From AC-43 sp963728855 (GTDB lineage: Bacteria; Actinomycetota; Actinomycetes; Mycobacteriales; Micromonosporaceae), in contig CAVSLN010000014.1 in NCBI GenBank assembly GCA_963728855.1, positions 196,995 through 260,994 on the forward strand: a stretch of 64,000 bases of DNA, given 5' to 3'. Positions within the stretch are counted from its first letter, which is position 1. Every line of letters starts with the position of its first letter. The position numbers were made by a program, and so were the translations under genes. A model generated the notes under the pieces. It was not told where the DNA came from. It did not search any database and saw only the letters and a program-made list of their open reading frames with translations. This document shows, in pieces, positions 7,879 to 16,258 of this stretch.

Positions 7879-7884
7879 TACCAT
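7879..7884 (+). promoter_or_regulatory. Promoter -10 element placing the transcript start at the leader-peptide GTG
   Basis: TACCAT fits the actinobacterial TANNNT -10 motif and lies 7 bases before GTG 7892, the spacing expected for a leaderless mRNA. No convincing -35 box was found. Confidence 0.45.
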
Positions 7885-7891
7885 TGACCGC

Positions 7892-7948
7892 GTGGCACGG
7901 ATGCAGCGCACGACGGCGCCGGGATACCCCGGCGAAGCTTCGCGCTGA
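7892..7948 (+). CDS. Candidate threonine leader peptide of an attenuator
   Basis: A short frame reads M-A-R-M-Q-R-T-T-A-P-G-Y-P-G-E-A-S-R and stops with TGA at 7946-7948, using GTG 7892 (or ATG 7901) as start. It contains two consecutive threonine codons (ACG ACG at 7910-7915) and lies just upstream of a strong terminator-like hairpin and of a threonyl-tRNA synthetase-type gene. A GTG directly at the predicted transcript start would make it leaderless, as in other actinobacterial uORFs. Stalling at the Thr codons when charged tRNA-Thr is scarce would be the regulatory signal; this mechanism is inferred from arrangement. Confidence 0.5.
   Translation: MARMQRTTAPGYPGEASR
7917..7934 (+). promoter_or_regulatory. 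Leader hairpin overlapping the end of the leader peptide
   Basis: CGCCGGG-ATAC-CCCGGCG has a perfect 7-bp stem and begins two bases after the Thr-Thr codons. A ribosome stalled on those codons would cover or disrupt this hairpin, and its 3' arm can alternatively pair with the CCGGGG of the terminator hairpin. It is the natural counterpart stem of an attenuator. Confidence 0.4.
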
Positions 7949-7966
7949 CGTACCTCAGCTAAGGCA

Positions 7967-7999
7967 GCCCCGGGCGATCCGCCCGGGGCCTTGTCGTTT
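7967..7999 (+). terminator. Attenuator terminator upstream of the threonyl-tRNA synthetase paralogue
   Basis: GCCCCGGGCG-ATC-CGCCCGGGGC is a perfect 10-bp stem with a 3-base loop, followed by CTTGTCGTTT. It lies 39 bases before the synthetase start, too close to be the terminator of anything else on this strand except the leader transcript. Confidence 0.6.
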
Positions 8000-8037
8000 C
8001 CTGGCGGTCGCCCACGATCGCCCGTCAGGAGACAACA

Positions 8038-9219
8038 ATGATCGACCATCGCCGGCTCGGCCGGGAGCTGGAACTCTTCGACTCCGATCCGCTGGTCGGT
8101 GCCGGACTGCCGCTCTGGCTACCCGCCGGGGCCGCGGCCCGGCACGCCGTGGAGGAGTATCTGCGGGAGGCCGAGCGCCGGGCGGGGTACCGGCACGTCT
8201 ACTCACCACCGATGGGCCGGCGGGAGCTGTACGAGCGCTCCGGCCACTGGGCCCACTTCGCGGAGGACATGTTCCCACCCATGCGCGACGGCGGGGAGGA
8301 GCTGGTCATGCGACCGAGCCTGTGCCCGCACCACGTGCTGGTGTACTCCAGCCGGGGCCGCTCGTACCGGGACCTGCCCTTGCGTATCGCCGAGCTGGGC
8401 GGCATGTACCGGGCCGAGCGCTCCGGTGTGCTGGGCGGCCTGCACCGGGTACGGGCGATCCAGCTGAACGACGCGCACATCTTCTGCGCCGAGGAGCAGG
8501 TCGGTGCGGAGGTCTCCGGGGTCCTGGGGCTGATGCGGGCGGCGCACGAGGCGCTCGGCGTACGGGTGGCCGGCATCCGGCTGTCCCTGCGCGGGCCGGA
8601 CCGCGCGTACGGCGGCGACGAGCGGGACTGGCAGCGCGCCGAGGCGGTCCTCCGCGAGGCGCTCGCCGGAGTGTCCTATGTGGACGGTCCTGGTGAGGCG
8701 GCCTTCTACGGGCCGAAGATCGACGTACAGGTCGTGGACCCGGCCGGGCGCGAGTCGACCCTCGCCACCATCCAGGTCGACTTCCACCAACCGGCCCGGT
8801 TCGGACTGTCCTATGTGGATAGTGCTGGCGCCAGGCAGCGGCCGGTCATGGTGCACCGCAGCCTCGTCGGCAGTATGGAGCGGCTCTTCGGGCACCTCAT
8901 CGAGGTGCACGGCGGCGCATTCCCGGCCTGGTACGCGCCGGTGCAGCTGGCCGTCCTGCCGGTCGGCCCGGACGAACGTGCGGCGGCCCAGCGCTTCGTC
9001 GAAGAGGCGACCGCCGCGGACCTGCGCGCCGAGCTGCACGCCGGGGGGTCGCTCGGGGCGCGGGTACGGGATGCCCGGTTCGTCCCGTACGTCGCCGTCA
9101 TCGGGGCCCGGGAGGCCGCGGCCGGTACCGTCTCGTTGCGCCCCCGTGGCGGTGAGCCCGTCGAGCGCCCGGTACCCGGGTCGCTCGCCCTGCTGCGAAG
9201 GGAGGCGGCGCGGCCGTAG
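8038..9219 (+). CDS. Threonyl-tRNA synthetase paralogue lacking TGS and editing domains
   Basis: A 393-residue class II synthetase containing only the ThrRS catalytic core and the anticodon-binding domain; normal bacterial ThrRS is about 650-680 residues. The zinc ligands of ThrRS are all kept: Cys96 (L-C-P-H-H), His147 (N-D-A-H-I-F-C) and His273 (V-H-R-S-L-V-G-S-M-E-R). Motif 2 R-A-E-R (Arg125, Glu127) and motif 3 are intact, so it should be active but cannot edit mischarged Ser. Stand-alone paralogues of this kind can serve in stress, as antibiotic-resistant backups or in aminoacyl transfer; the sequence does not decide. Good ribosome site CAGGAG before ATG 8038. The leader/attenuator upstream suggests response to Thr-tRNA supply. 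Confidence 0.92.
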   Translation: MIDHRRLGRELELFDSDPLVGAGLPLWLPAGAAARHAVEEYLREAERRAGYRHVYSPPMGRRELYERSGHWAHFAEDMFPPMRDGGEELVMRPSLCPHHVLVYSSRGRSYRDLPLRIAELGGMYRAERSGVLGGLHRVRAIQLNDAHIFCAEEQVGAEVSGVLGLMRAAHEALGVRVAGIRLSLRGPDRAYGGDERDWQRAEAVLREALAGVSYVDGPGEAAFYGPKIDVQVVDPAGRESTLATIQVDFHQPARFGLSYVDSAGARQRPVMVHRSLVGSMERLFGHLIEVHGGAFPAWYAPVQLAVLPVGPDERAAAQRFVEEATAADLRAELHAGGSLGARVRDARFVPYVAVIGAREAAAGTVSLRPRGGEPVERPVPGSLALLRREAARP

Positions 9220-9222
9220 CGA

Positions 9223-9253
9223 AAGGGGGGCGCTCCCGTGGCGCGCCCCCCTT
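9223..9253. terminator. Bidirectional terminator between convergent genes
   Basis: AAGGGGGGCGC and GCGCCCCCCTT form a perfect 11-bp stem around a 9-base loop, four bases after the synthetase stop and 15 bases before the end of the convergent ABC permease gene. Confidence 0.75.
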
Positions 9254-9267
9254 CGACATGGCAGCGC

Positions 9268-10089
9268 TCAGCTGTACGCGCGCCGCCGGAACGCCCACAT
9301 CCCGGTGGCCGTGAACAGGATCGACGAGGCGACGAGTACCGCGACGCAGATCCACGGCTGGATGTGCGGGAACTGCGGCACCATCGCGGCCCGTACCCCC
9401 TCGGCGCAGTACGTCAGCGGGTTGAACGCGGTGACGACCTGGAACCAGCGCATCGAGGTCAGCGTGGGCCACGGGTACTGGGTGGCGCCGGTGAACATCA
9501 GCGGGGTCAGCACGAGGCCGAACATGATGCTGATCTTCGCCGGAGTGATGAGCGTGCCGATCGTGATGCCGATACCGGCGCCCACCCATGCGCCGAGCAC
9601 CACGACGACCAGCAGCAGCGGCAGCCCGCTGGGCCGCCAGGGTGCGCTGCCGAGGACGAGCGCCCCGATCGGGTACATGATGACGGCCGCGAACAGTCCG
9701 CGCAGCGTGGCCATCACCAGCTTCTCCACCGTGACCAGGTCGGTCGGCAGCGGAGCGAGCAGCCGGTCCTCGATCTCCTTGGTCCAGCCGAACTCCATCA
9801 CCAGCGGGAAGGCGACGCTCTGCAGGGCGGTCAGGAACGCGGCGAGCGCGATGATGCCGGGCAGCATCAGGTGCCCGTAGCTCCCGCTGACGAAGCCCTG
9901 CGAGGTCAGCACCTTGGCGAAGATGAACAGCATGAACAACGGGGTGAGCGCGACCTGGATGAGCAGTACCCACAGCTCCTTGCCGGTCACGAAGACGTCC
10001 CGCCACAGGATGGCTAAGAACGCCTTGCCGGCCGCGCTTCCGGCGCTGGCGCGCACGACCGTCGGCGCGGCAACGTCCACAGTGGTCAC
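9268..10089 (-). CDS. ABC-2 type exporter permease
   Basis: About 273 residues with six hydrophobic segments and the ABC-2 signature region ending in F-N-P-L-T-Y-C-A-E-G-V-R, typical of DrrB-like drug or polyketide exporter permeases. GTG at 10087-10089 overlaps the stop of the ATPase gene by four bases (GTGA), so translation is coupled to the ATP-binding subunit; the transporter is one ATPase plus one permease, acting as a dimer of each. A MarR gene lies upstream in the same operon. Substrate unknown; drugs or lipids are usual for this class. Confidence 0.92.
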   Translation of the reverse strand: MTTVDVAAPTVVRASAGSAAGKAFLAILWRDVFVTGKELWVLLIQVALTPLFMLFIFAKVLTSQGFVSGSYGHLMLPGIIALAAFLTALQSVAFPLVMEFGWTKEIEDRLLAPLPTDLVTVEKLVMATLRGLFAAVIMYPIGALVLGSAPWRPSGLPLLLVVVVLGAWVGAGIGITIGTLITPAKISIMFGLVLTPLMFTGATQYPWPTLTSMRWFQVVTAFNPLTYCAEGVRAAMVPQFPHIQPWICVAVLVASSILFTATGMWAFRRRAYS

Positions 10090-11231
10090 CGAAGGCCCCT
10101 TCCGGTCAGCTCGATGAAGACGTCCTCCAGGCTCGGCTGTCCAATGTGGACGTCGGTGAGCGCGGCCGAACGGGCGGCCAGCACGGTCACCACCGGGCCG
10201 AGCATGGCGGCCGGGTCCGCCATGAGGTAGAGGCGCAGCTGGATGGGGGCTGCCGTACCCGGTACCGCCGTCGCGACCGCGCCGCCCGGCCGGGCCGCAC
10301 CGGCACCCGCCGGGCCGCCCGTACCGCGCGCCGGGCCGCCCCCGCCGAAGCCCGGGAACCCACCCGGAGAGCCGCCATTGCCCGGCATGCCACCGAACGA
10401 CGGCGCTCTGGCCGCGACCCGCTCGGCCTTGTCGACGTCGTCGATCTCGACGAGCGCGGCGACCAGCGCGTCGGCGTCGTCGGCCGGCCCGGGCGTCACC
10501 GTCAGCTCCAGCACCGACTGCCCGGACAGGCTCCGGATCAGCGCATCCGGTGTGTCCAGCGCGAGCAGCCGCCCGTGGTCGACGATGCCGACCCGGTCGG
10601 TCAGCTCGGCCGCCTCGTCCATGTCGTGCGTGGTGAGCACGATGGTGACGCCCCGCTCGCGCAGCTCGCGGACACGGTCCCAGACGAACAGCCGGGCCTG
10701 GGGGTCGAGACCGGTGGTCGGTTCGTCGAGGAACAGCACCTCCGGCTCGTGGATCAGGCATCGGGCGATCATCAGCCGCTGGGCCATGCCGCCGGAGTAC
10801 CAGTCCACCTTGATGTCCGCCTGGTCGGCGAGGCCGAACTGTTCCAGCAGCGCGGCCGCGCGGGCGTTGCGCTCGGTCCGGCCGACGCCGTGGTACGCGG
10901 CGTGGAAGGTGAGGTTCTGTCGCGGGGTCAGGGCGCGGTCGAGGTTGCTGCGCTGGGGTACGACGGCGAGGCGCGCCCGCGCCGCCACCGGATCGCGCAG
11001 CACGTCGATCCCGGCCAGGATGGCCTTGCCGCTGGTGGCCTTGACGCGGGTGGTGAGCACGCCCACGGTCGTGGTCTTGCCCGCACCGTTCGGGCCGAGC
11101 AGCCCGAAGACCTCGCCCGCGCGGACCGCGAAGGACAGGCCGTCCACCGCGTTGACATCCCGCTTCGGGTACCGCTTGACGAGGTCGATGACTTCGACGG
11201 CGATGTCGGTACGGCCGTCTGGGTCGGTCAT
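10086..11231 (-). CDS. ABC exporter ATP-binding protein with a Gly-rich insertion
   Basis: Walker A G-P-N-G-A-G-K-T at about 46-53, signature Y-S-G-G-M at 145-149, Walker B L-F-L-D-E at 166-170 and H-loop T-T-H-D all present. After the nucleotide-binding domain the chain has the usual DrrA-type C-terminal domain, but residues about 278-329 are an unusual Gly/Pro/Ala-rich linker before the last conserved block Q-P-S-L-E-D-V-F-I-E-L-T-G. Most homologues lack such an insert. It is second in a MarR - ATPase - permease operon. Confidence 0.93.
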   Translation of the reverse strand: MTDPDGRTDIAVEVIDLVKRYPKRDVNAVDGLSFAVRAGEVFGLLGPNGAGKTTTVGVLTTRVKATSGKAILAGIDVLRDPVAARARLAVVPQRSNLDRALTPRQNLTFHAAYHGVGRTERNARAAALLEQFGLADQADIKVDWYSGGMAQRLMIARCLIHEPEVLFLDEPTTGLDPQARLFVWDRVRELRERGVTIVLTTHDMDEAAELTDRVGIVDHGRLLALDTPDALIRSLSGQSVLELTVTPGPADDADALVAALVEIDDVDKAERVAARAPSFGGMPGNGGSPGGFPGFGGGGPARGTGGPAGAGAARPGGAVATAVPGTAAPIQLRLYLMADPAAMLGPVVTVLAARSAALTDVHIGQPSLEDVFIELTGRGLR

Positions 11232-11252
11232 GCTCTCCCTCCTAACTCGGGA

Positions 11253-11732
11253 TTACTCGTAGTTCTTGACGATCAGGTCGATGAGGTACTCGCGGATGAT
11301 CTTTTCCAGGGCCGGGTCCTGTTCGGCCTCGGTCGGCTGGATGAGCACGGAGATCTCCCGGCCGATCTCGCGGACCCGCTCCTGGCCGTCCTCGGTGATG
11401 ACGAGCCAGACCACCCGGCGGTCCGACTCGTCGCGCTCGCGCCGGACGTACCCGGCCTTCTCCAGCGTGTCGACCACGCCGGTGAGCGTCGCGGGCGTGA
11501 AGAAGCAGCGGCGGGCCAGCTCGGCATGCGTGGCCCGGCCGGGCGTGCCCTTTTCGAACCCGCGCCCGACACCCCAGCTCAGCATGGACAGCACCGTCGC
11601 GCCGGTCGGGGTCAGCCCGTGCTGGCGCCCCATCACCCGGCTGAACCGCTGGCTGGTGACGTGCCCGGCCAGCGAGACCAGCCGGAGCAACGGGTTACCC
11701 GACAGGTTGGCCCGGAGCTCTTCCTCGTCCAC
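11253..11732 (-). CDS. MarR-family transcriptional regulator of the ABC exporter operon
   Basis: A 159-residue winged-helix protein: H-A-E-L-A-R-R-C-F-F-T-P-A-T-L-T-G-V-V-D recognition region followed by the wing R-R-E-R-D-E-S-D-R-R-V-V-W-L-V-I-T, as in MarR. GTG start at 11730-11732 with AGGAGG just upstream. It is first in the operon with the ABC ATPase (21-bp gap) and permease, so it probably represses this exporter until a ligand binds. Upstream, CTAAC occurs twice 10 bases apart, a possible operator element, but no clean palindrome was found. Confidence 0.9.
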   Translation of the reverse strand: MDEEELRANLSGNPLLRLVSLAGHVTSQRFSRVMGRQHGLTPTGATVLSMLSWGVGRGFEKGTPGRATHAELARRCFFTPATLTGVVDTLEKAGYVRRERDESDRRVVWLVITEDGQERVREIGREISVLIQPTEAEQDPALEKIIREYLIDLIVKNYE

Positions 11733-11789
11733 GAGGAGGAGGTTAGCAGCCTTACTGTTAGGTCCCGAACTATTTTTCTACAAGCGAAC

Positions 11790-11823
11790 GCCGGCCCCTC
11801 CGGGAGATCCTGGAGGGGCCGGC
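11790..11823 (-). terminator. Terminator downstream of the biotin carboxylase gene
   Basis: GCCGGCCCCTCC and GGAGGGGCCGGC form a perfect 12-bp stem with a 10-base loop, 14 bases after the stop of the minus-strand carboxylase gene; a T-rich stretch (TTCGCTTGT) follows on that strand. Confidence 0.75.
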
Positions 11824-11837
11824 GCTGACGTCGACGG

Positions 11838-13589
11838 TTACTTGATTTCGCAGATGGTCGTACCGGCCGGCAGCACGTCACCGATGGCGGCCGTCAACCC
11901 GGTCACCACCCCGGACTTGTGCGCCGAGAGCGGCTGCTCCATCTTCATCGCCTCGAGTACGACAACCAGGTCGCCGGCCGCCACCTCGTCGCCCTCGGCC
12001 ACCGCGATCTTCACGATCGTGCCCTGCATCGGCGCGGTGAGCGCGTCCCCACTGGCCGCCACGGACTTCTTCGCGGCGCCGTGCTTCGGCTTGCTCCGCG
12101 CCGCTCCCGCGCCGGCCGCCGCTCCCGCGCCGAGCCCGGCCGGCAGCGACACCTCCAGCCGCTTGCCGCCGACCTCGACGACCACGGTGGTTCTTGGCTC
12201 TTGCTCGACGGGCTCGGACCACGGGTTGACTGCGTAGGGCGCAGCCCCGCCTGACCATTCGGTCTCGATCCAGCGGGTGTGTACGGTGAACGGCTCGGCG
12301 GTGAAGGCCGGGTCCCGGAGTACGGCACGGTGGAACGGCAGCGCGGTCGCCATCCCGTCCACGACGGTCTCGTCGAGCGCCCGCCGGGCCCGCTCCAGCG
12401 CCTCGGTACGGGTCTCCCCGTACACGATCACCTTGGCCAGCAACGAGTCGAAGTTGCCACCGATCACGCTGCCCGGCTCGATCCCGGCGTCCACCCGTAC
12501 CCCCGGCCCGGTGGGCCAGCGCAGGGCGGTGACCGCGCCGGGCGCGGGCAGGAAGCCCCGCCCGGGGTCCTCGCCGTTGACCCGGAACTCGATCGCGTGC
12601 CCGCGCGGCGCGGGGTCCTCGGCGAAGCGCAGCCGTTCCCCGTCGGCGATGCGGAACTGCTCGCGGACCAGGTCCACTCCGGCGGTCTCCTCGGTGACCG
12701 GGTGCTCCACCTGCAGCCGGGTGTTGACCTCCAGGAAGGAGACGGTGCCGTCCACGCCGACCAGGTACTCGACCGTACCGGCGCCGTGGTAGCCCGCCTC
12801 GCGGCAGATCGCCTTCGCGCTCTCGTGGATCTGCGCGCGCTGCCCGTCGGTGAGGAACGGGGCCGGCGCCTCCTCGACCAGCTTCTGGTGCCGGCGCTGC
12901 AACGAGCAGTCGCGGGTACCGACGACGACCACGTTGCCGTGCTGGTCGGCGAGCACCTGCGCCTCGACGTGCCGGGGCCGGTCGAGGTACCGCTCGACGA
13001 AGCACTCGCCCCGCCCGAACGCGGCCACCGCCTCCCGGGTCGCCGACTCGAACAGGTCGGGGATCTCCTCGATCGTGCGGGCCACCTTGAGGCCCCGGCC
13101 ACCGCCACCGAACGCGGCCTTGATGGCGACGGGGAGGCCGTACTCCTGGGCGAAGGTGACGATCTCGTCGGCGCCCACGACCGGGTCGGGCGTACCGGGG
13201 ACGAGCGGTGCGCCGGCCCGCTGCGCGATGTGCCGCGCGGTCACCTTGTCGCCGAGGTCGCGGATCGCCTGCGGGGTCGGGCCGATCCAGATGAGCCCGG
13301 CCTTCTCCACCGCCTCGGCGAAGTCCGCGTTCTCGGCGAGGAACCCGTAGCCGGGGTGCACCGCGTCGGCGCCGGCCCGGGCCGCGACGTCGATGAGCTT
13401 GTCAATGCGCAGGTACGTGTCGGCCGAGGTGTCACCGCCCAGCGCGTACGCCTCGTCGGCCAGCTTGACGTGCAGTGCGTCGCGATCGGAGTCGGCGTAC
13501 ACCGCCACCGAACCCAGCCCGGCATCCCGGCATGCCCGGACCACCCGTACCGCGATCTCGCCTCGATTGGCGACCAATACCTTCCGCAT
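11838..13589 (-). CDS. accA3: Acyl-CoA carboxylase alpha chain: biotin carboxylase plus biotin carboxyl carrier domain
   Basis: A 583-residue fused subunit. The N-terminal half is an ATP-grasp biotin carboxylase (M-R-K-V-L-V-A-N-R-G-E-I-A start, glycine loop G-G-G-G-R-G, E-V-N-T-R-L-Q-V-E-H); the C-terminus is a biotinyl domain with A-M-K-M, biotinylated Lys at about 549. It carboxylates its own biotin with bicarbonate and ATP and passes the carboxyl to a beta subunit, here probably the one encoded at 24405-25979, making malonyl- or methylmalonyl-CoA. Symbol accA3 follows the mycobacterial homologue; which acyl-CoA is used cannot be told. Between it and the other carboxylase genes about 11 kb of transporter and regulator genes are interposed. 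Confidence 0.95.
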   Translation of the reverse strand: MRKVLVANRGEIAVRVVRACRDAGLGSVAVYADSDRDALHVKLADEAYALGGDTSADTYLRIDKLIDVAARAGADAVHPGYGFLAENADFAEAVEKAGLIWIGPTPQAIRDLGDKVTARHIAQRAGAPLVPGTPDPVVGADEIVTFAQEYGLPVAIKAAFGGGGRGLKVARTIEEIPDLFESATREAVAAFGRGECFVERYLDRPRHVEAQVLADQHGNVVVVGTRDCSLQRRHQKLVEEAPAPFLTDGQRAQIHESAKAICREAGYHGAGTVEYLVGVDGTVSFLEVNTRLQVEHPVTEETAGVDLVREQFRIADGERLRFAEDPAPRGHAIEFRVNGEDPGRGFLPAPGAVTALRWPTGPGVRVDAGIEPGSVIGGNFDSLLAKVIVYGETRTEALERARRALDETVVDGMATALPFHRAVLRDPAFTAEPFTVHTRWIETEWSGGAAPYAVNPWSEPVEQEPRTTVVVEVGGKRLEVSLPAGLGAGAAAGAGAARSKPKHGAAKKSVAASGDALTAPMQGTIVKIAVAEGDEVAAGDLVVVLEAMKMEQPLSAHKSGVVTGLTAAIGDVLPAGTTICEIK

Positions 13590-13673
13590 GCGGGGGAGTG
13601 TAAACCGACGGGTAACAATCTGACCGTGTTGCCGGTCACCGGGTTGCGGCGACCACCAAATGTGGCGGCCCGC

Positions 13674-13695
13674 TAGTCAAGTTTGGCTATACGCT
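13674..13695 (+). promoter_or_regulatory. PadR operator and -10 element upstream of padR
   Basis: TAGTCAAGTTTGGCTA is an imperfect inverted repeat sharing TAGTCAA with the box upstream of the adjacent ABC operon (14285-14298). It runs into TACGCT (13690-13695), a TANNNT -10 box six bases before GTG 13702. Autoregulation by the PadR protein is inferred. Confidence 0.45.
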
Positions 13696-13717
13696 GACGG
13701 CGTGTCCGACGACGCGC

Positions 13718-14284
13718 ATGCTCATCCTCGGAGTGGTCCGCTGGTTCCAGCCGGTGCACGGCTATGACGTACGGCGGGAGCTGCTGAGCTGGCATGCCGA
13801 CGAGTGGGCCAACGTCGCGCCCGGCTCGGTGTACCACGCGCTGAAGAAGCTCACGGAGGAGGACCTGCTCCGCGCGGTGGCCACCGAACAGGTCGGGGCC
13901 CGGCCGGCCCGGACCACGTACGAGATCACCGCGAAGGGCGAGGCGGAGTTCCAGGACCTGCTGCGCCGGCACTGGTGGGACTACCGGCCGCCGGTCGACC
14001 CGTTCGTCACGGCGTTCACGTTCCTCCCGGCGCTGCCCCGCCAGGAGGGGATCACCGCGCTGCGTCACCGGGCCTCGACCTTGCGCCTGGTCGCCGACGG
14101 CCTCGCCGCGCGCAAGACCACCGACCTGGACTTCGAGCACGCCCCGCACGTCGCCGAGCTGTTCACCCTCGAGATGGACCGGATGCGGCTCACCGCCGAC
14201 TGGTGCGAGCGGGTCGCCAGTCTGCTGGAGAAGGGCGAGCTGCGGGCAGCCGACGATCCGCCGGGTCCGGACACAGACGCGTAA
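13718..14284 (+). CDS. PadR-family transcriptional regulator (start region possibly frameshifted)
   Basis: A 188-residue PadR protein: M-L-I-L-G-V-V-R-W-F-Q-P-V-H-G-Y-D-V-R-R-E-L, then V-A-P-G-S-V-Y-H-A-L-K-K-L and Y-E-I-T-A-K-G-E, with a C-terminal helical domain of the Vir type. The expected start is upstream: a leaderless GTG at 13702 would read M-S-D-D-A and then needs one base shift to join M-L-I-L-G. As written, translation must begin at ATG 13718, without a ribosome site. It lies directly before a DrrAB-type ABC operon and shares an operator-like sequence with it, so it is probably its repressor. Confidence 0.85.
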   Translation: MLILGVVRWFQPVHGYDVRRELLSWHADEWANVAPGSVYHALKKLTEEDLLRAVATEQVGARPARTTYEITAKGEAEFQDLLRRHWWDYRPPVDPFVTAFTFLPALPRQEGITALRHRASTLRLVADGLAARKTTDLDFEHAPHVAELFTLEMDRMRLTADWCERVASLLEKGELRAADDPPGPDTDA

Positions 14285-14286
14285 TA

Positions 14287-14323
14287 GTCAACCTTGACCG
14301 TACAAGACATATCGCGATAGCGT
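14287..14323 (+). promoter_or_regulatory. ABC-operon promoter overlapped by a PadR-type palindrome
   Basis: GTCAA-CC-TTGAC (14287-14298) is a perfect palindrome whose right arm forms the -35 box TTGACC (14294-14299); an 18-base spacer leads to TAGCGT (14318-14323). A repressor bound here would block RNA polymerase. The same TAGTCAA half-site precedes padR. Confidence 0.55.
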
Positions 14324-14356
14324 GAGCCGCTGATGCACAAGAGCGGGGAGACTGTC

Positions 14357-15298
<942 letters not shown>

Positions 15299-15309
15299 GG
15301 GAGACCACC

Positions 15310-16074
15310 ATGAAGCTGCTCCGCGACATCTGGCTGATCTTCCAGCGGCAGATGCTCCTCGTCTTACGCAACCCGGTCTGGGTCGTCGTCGGGATCGTCC
15401 AGCCGCTGTACTACCTGCTGCTGTTCGGCCCGTTGCTCAAGCCGGCGCTCCGCCCGCTCGGCGCCACCACCGACGCGCAGGTGTACCAGCTGTTCGTCCC
15501 CGGCGTACTGGTGATGCTGGCCATCTTCGGTACCTTCTTCGTCGGCTTCGCGCTCATCGCCGAGCTGCGCGCCGGGGTCATCGAGCGCAGCCGGGTCACC
15601 CCGGTCAGCCGGCTCGCCCTGCTGCTCGGCCGCTCCCTGCGCGACGTGGTGTCGCTGCTGTTCCAGTGCGCGATGATCACTCTGCTGTCGATCCCGTTCG
15701 GGCTGTCCGCCAGCCTGGGCAACGTACTGCTCGCCTTCCTGCTCCTCGGCCTGATCGCGCTGATGCTCTCCGCCCTGTCCTACGGCATCGCGCTCAAGCT
15801 GCGCAGCGAGGACGCGCTCGCCCCGCTGCTCAACACTGTCGGCCAGCCGATCCTCCTGCTGTCGGGCATTCTGCTGCCGATGGCGTTCGCGCCCGCCTGG
15901 CTGCGCGGGGTGGCCAAGTGGAACCCGTTCTCCTGGGCGGTCGACGCGGCCCGTGCGCTGTTCGCCGGGCACCCCGGCGACGCCACCGTATGGAAAGCGC
16001 TGGTCATCTTGGGAGTCCTTACCGTCGCCGCGGTGACCTGGGCCTCCCGCTCGTTCGCCCGCAGCATCCGTTAA
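15310..16074 (+). CDS. DrrB-type ABC-2 exporter permease
   Basis: A 254-residue membrane protein with six hydrophobic segments and the ABC-2 core motif around E-R-S-R-V-T-P-V-S-R and N-P-F-S-W-A-V-D-A-A-R. It is the membrane partner of the preceding ATPase, with ribosome site GAGGGAG. Its last codons (R-S-I-R-stop) lie in the first copy of a 17-bp tandem triplication that continues past the stop codon. Confidence 0.93.
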   Translation: MKLLRDIWLIFQRQMLLVLRNPVWVVVGIVQPLYYLLLFGPLLKPALRPLGATTDAQVYQLFVPGVLVMLAIFGTFFVGFALIAELRAGVIERSRVTPVSRLALLLGRSLRDVVSLLFQCAMITLLSIPFGLSASLGNVLLAFLLLGLIALMLSALSYGIALKLRSEDALAPLLNTVGQPILLLSGILLPMAFAPAWLRGVAKWNPFSWAVDAARALFAGHPGDATVWKALVILGVLTVAAVTWASRSFARSIR

Positions 16075-16111
16075 ACCGCAGCATCCGTTAAACCCGCAGC
16101 ATTCGTTAAAC
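16060..16111 (+). repeat. 17-bp tandem triplication spanning a stop codon
   Basis: CGCAGCATCCGTTAAAC occurs at 16060-16076, 16077-16093 and, with one change and a 1-base spacer, 16095-16111. The first copy contains the last three sense codons and TAA stop of the ABC permease; the other two are non-coding echoes of it. Confidence 0.9.
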
Positions 16112-16134
16112 CGGACAGGGCACGGTGCCCCATT

Positions 16135-16210
16135 GGCTGTGCTCGCTTCGCCAAGACCTTGCTCAGCTCCGCTCGGCCGGGCCACGCTGGCTGTGCTCGC
16201 CTCGCCAAAG
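16135..16210. repeat. Two copies of a dispersed GCTCGCCTCGCC repeat in an intergenic region
   Basis: GGCTGTGCTCGCTTCGCCAA (16135-16154) and GGCTGTGCTCGCCTCGCCAA (16189-16208) differ at one base. A third relative lies at 31731-31757 after the cis-prenyltransferase gene. All follow 3' ends of genes. Confidence 0.75.
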
Positions 16211-16258
16211 AGCGGCTGCGGCTGCGCTCAGCCGCCCCGCTGCCGGTAGCTTTGGGCG

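Noticed and set aside
7814..8037. T-box riboswitch upstream of the ThrRS-like gene
   Set aside because: The conserved T-box sequence TGGNACCGCG is absent; the layout fits a peptide attenuator better.
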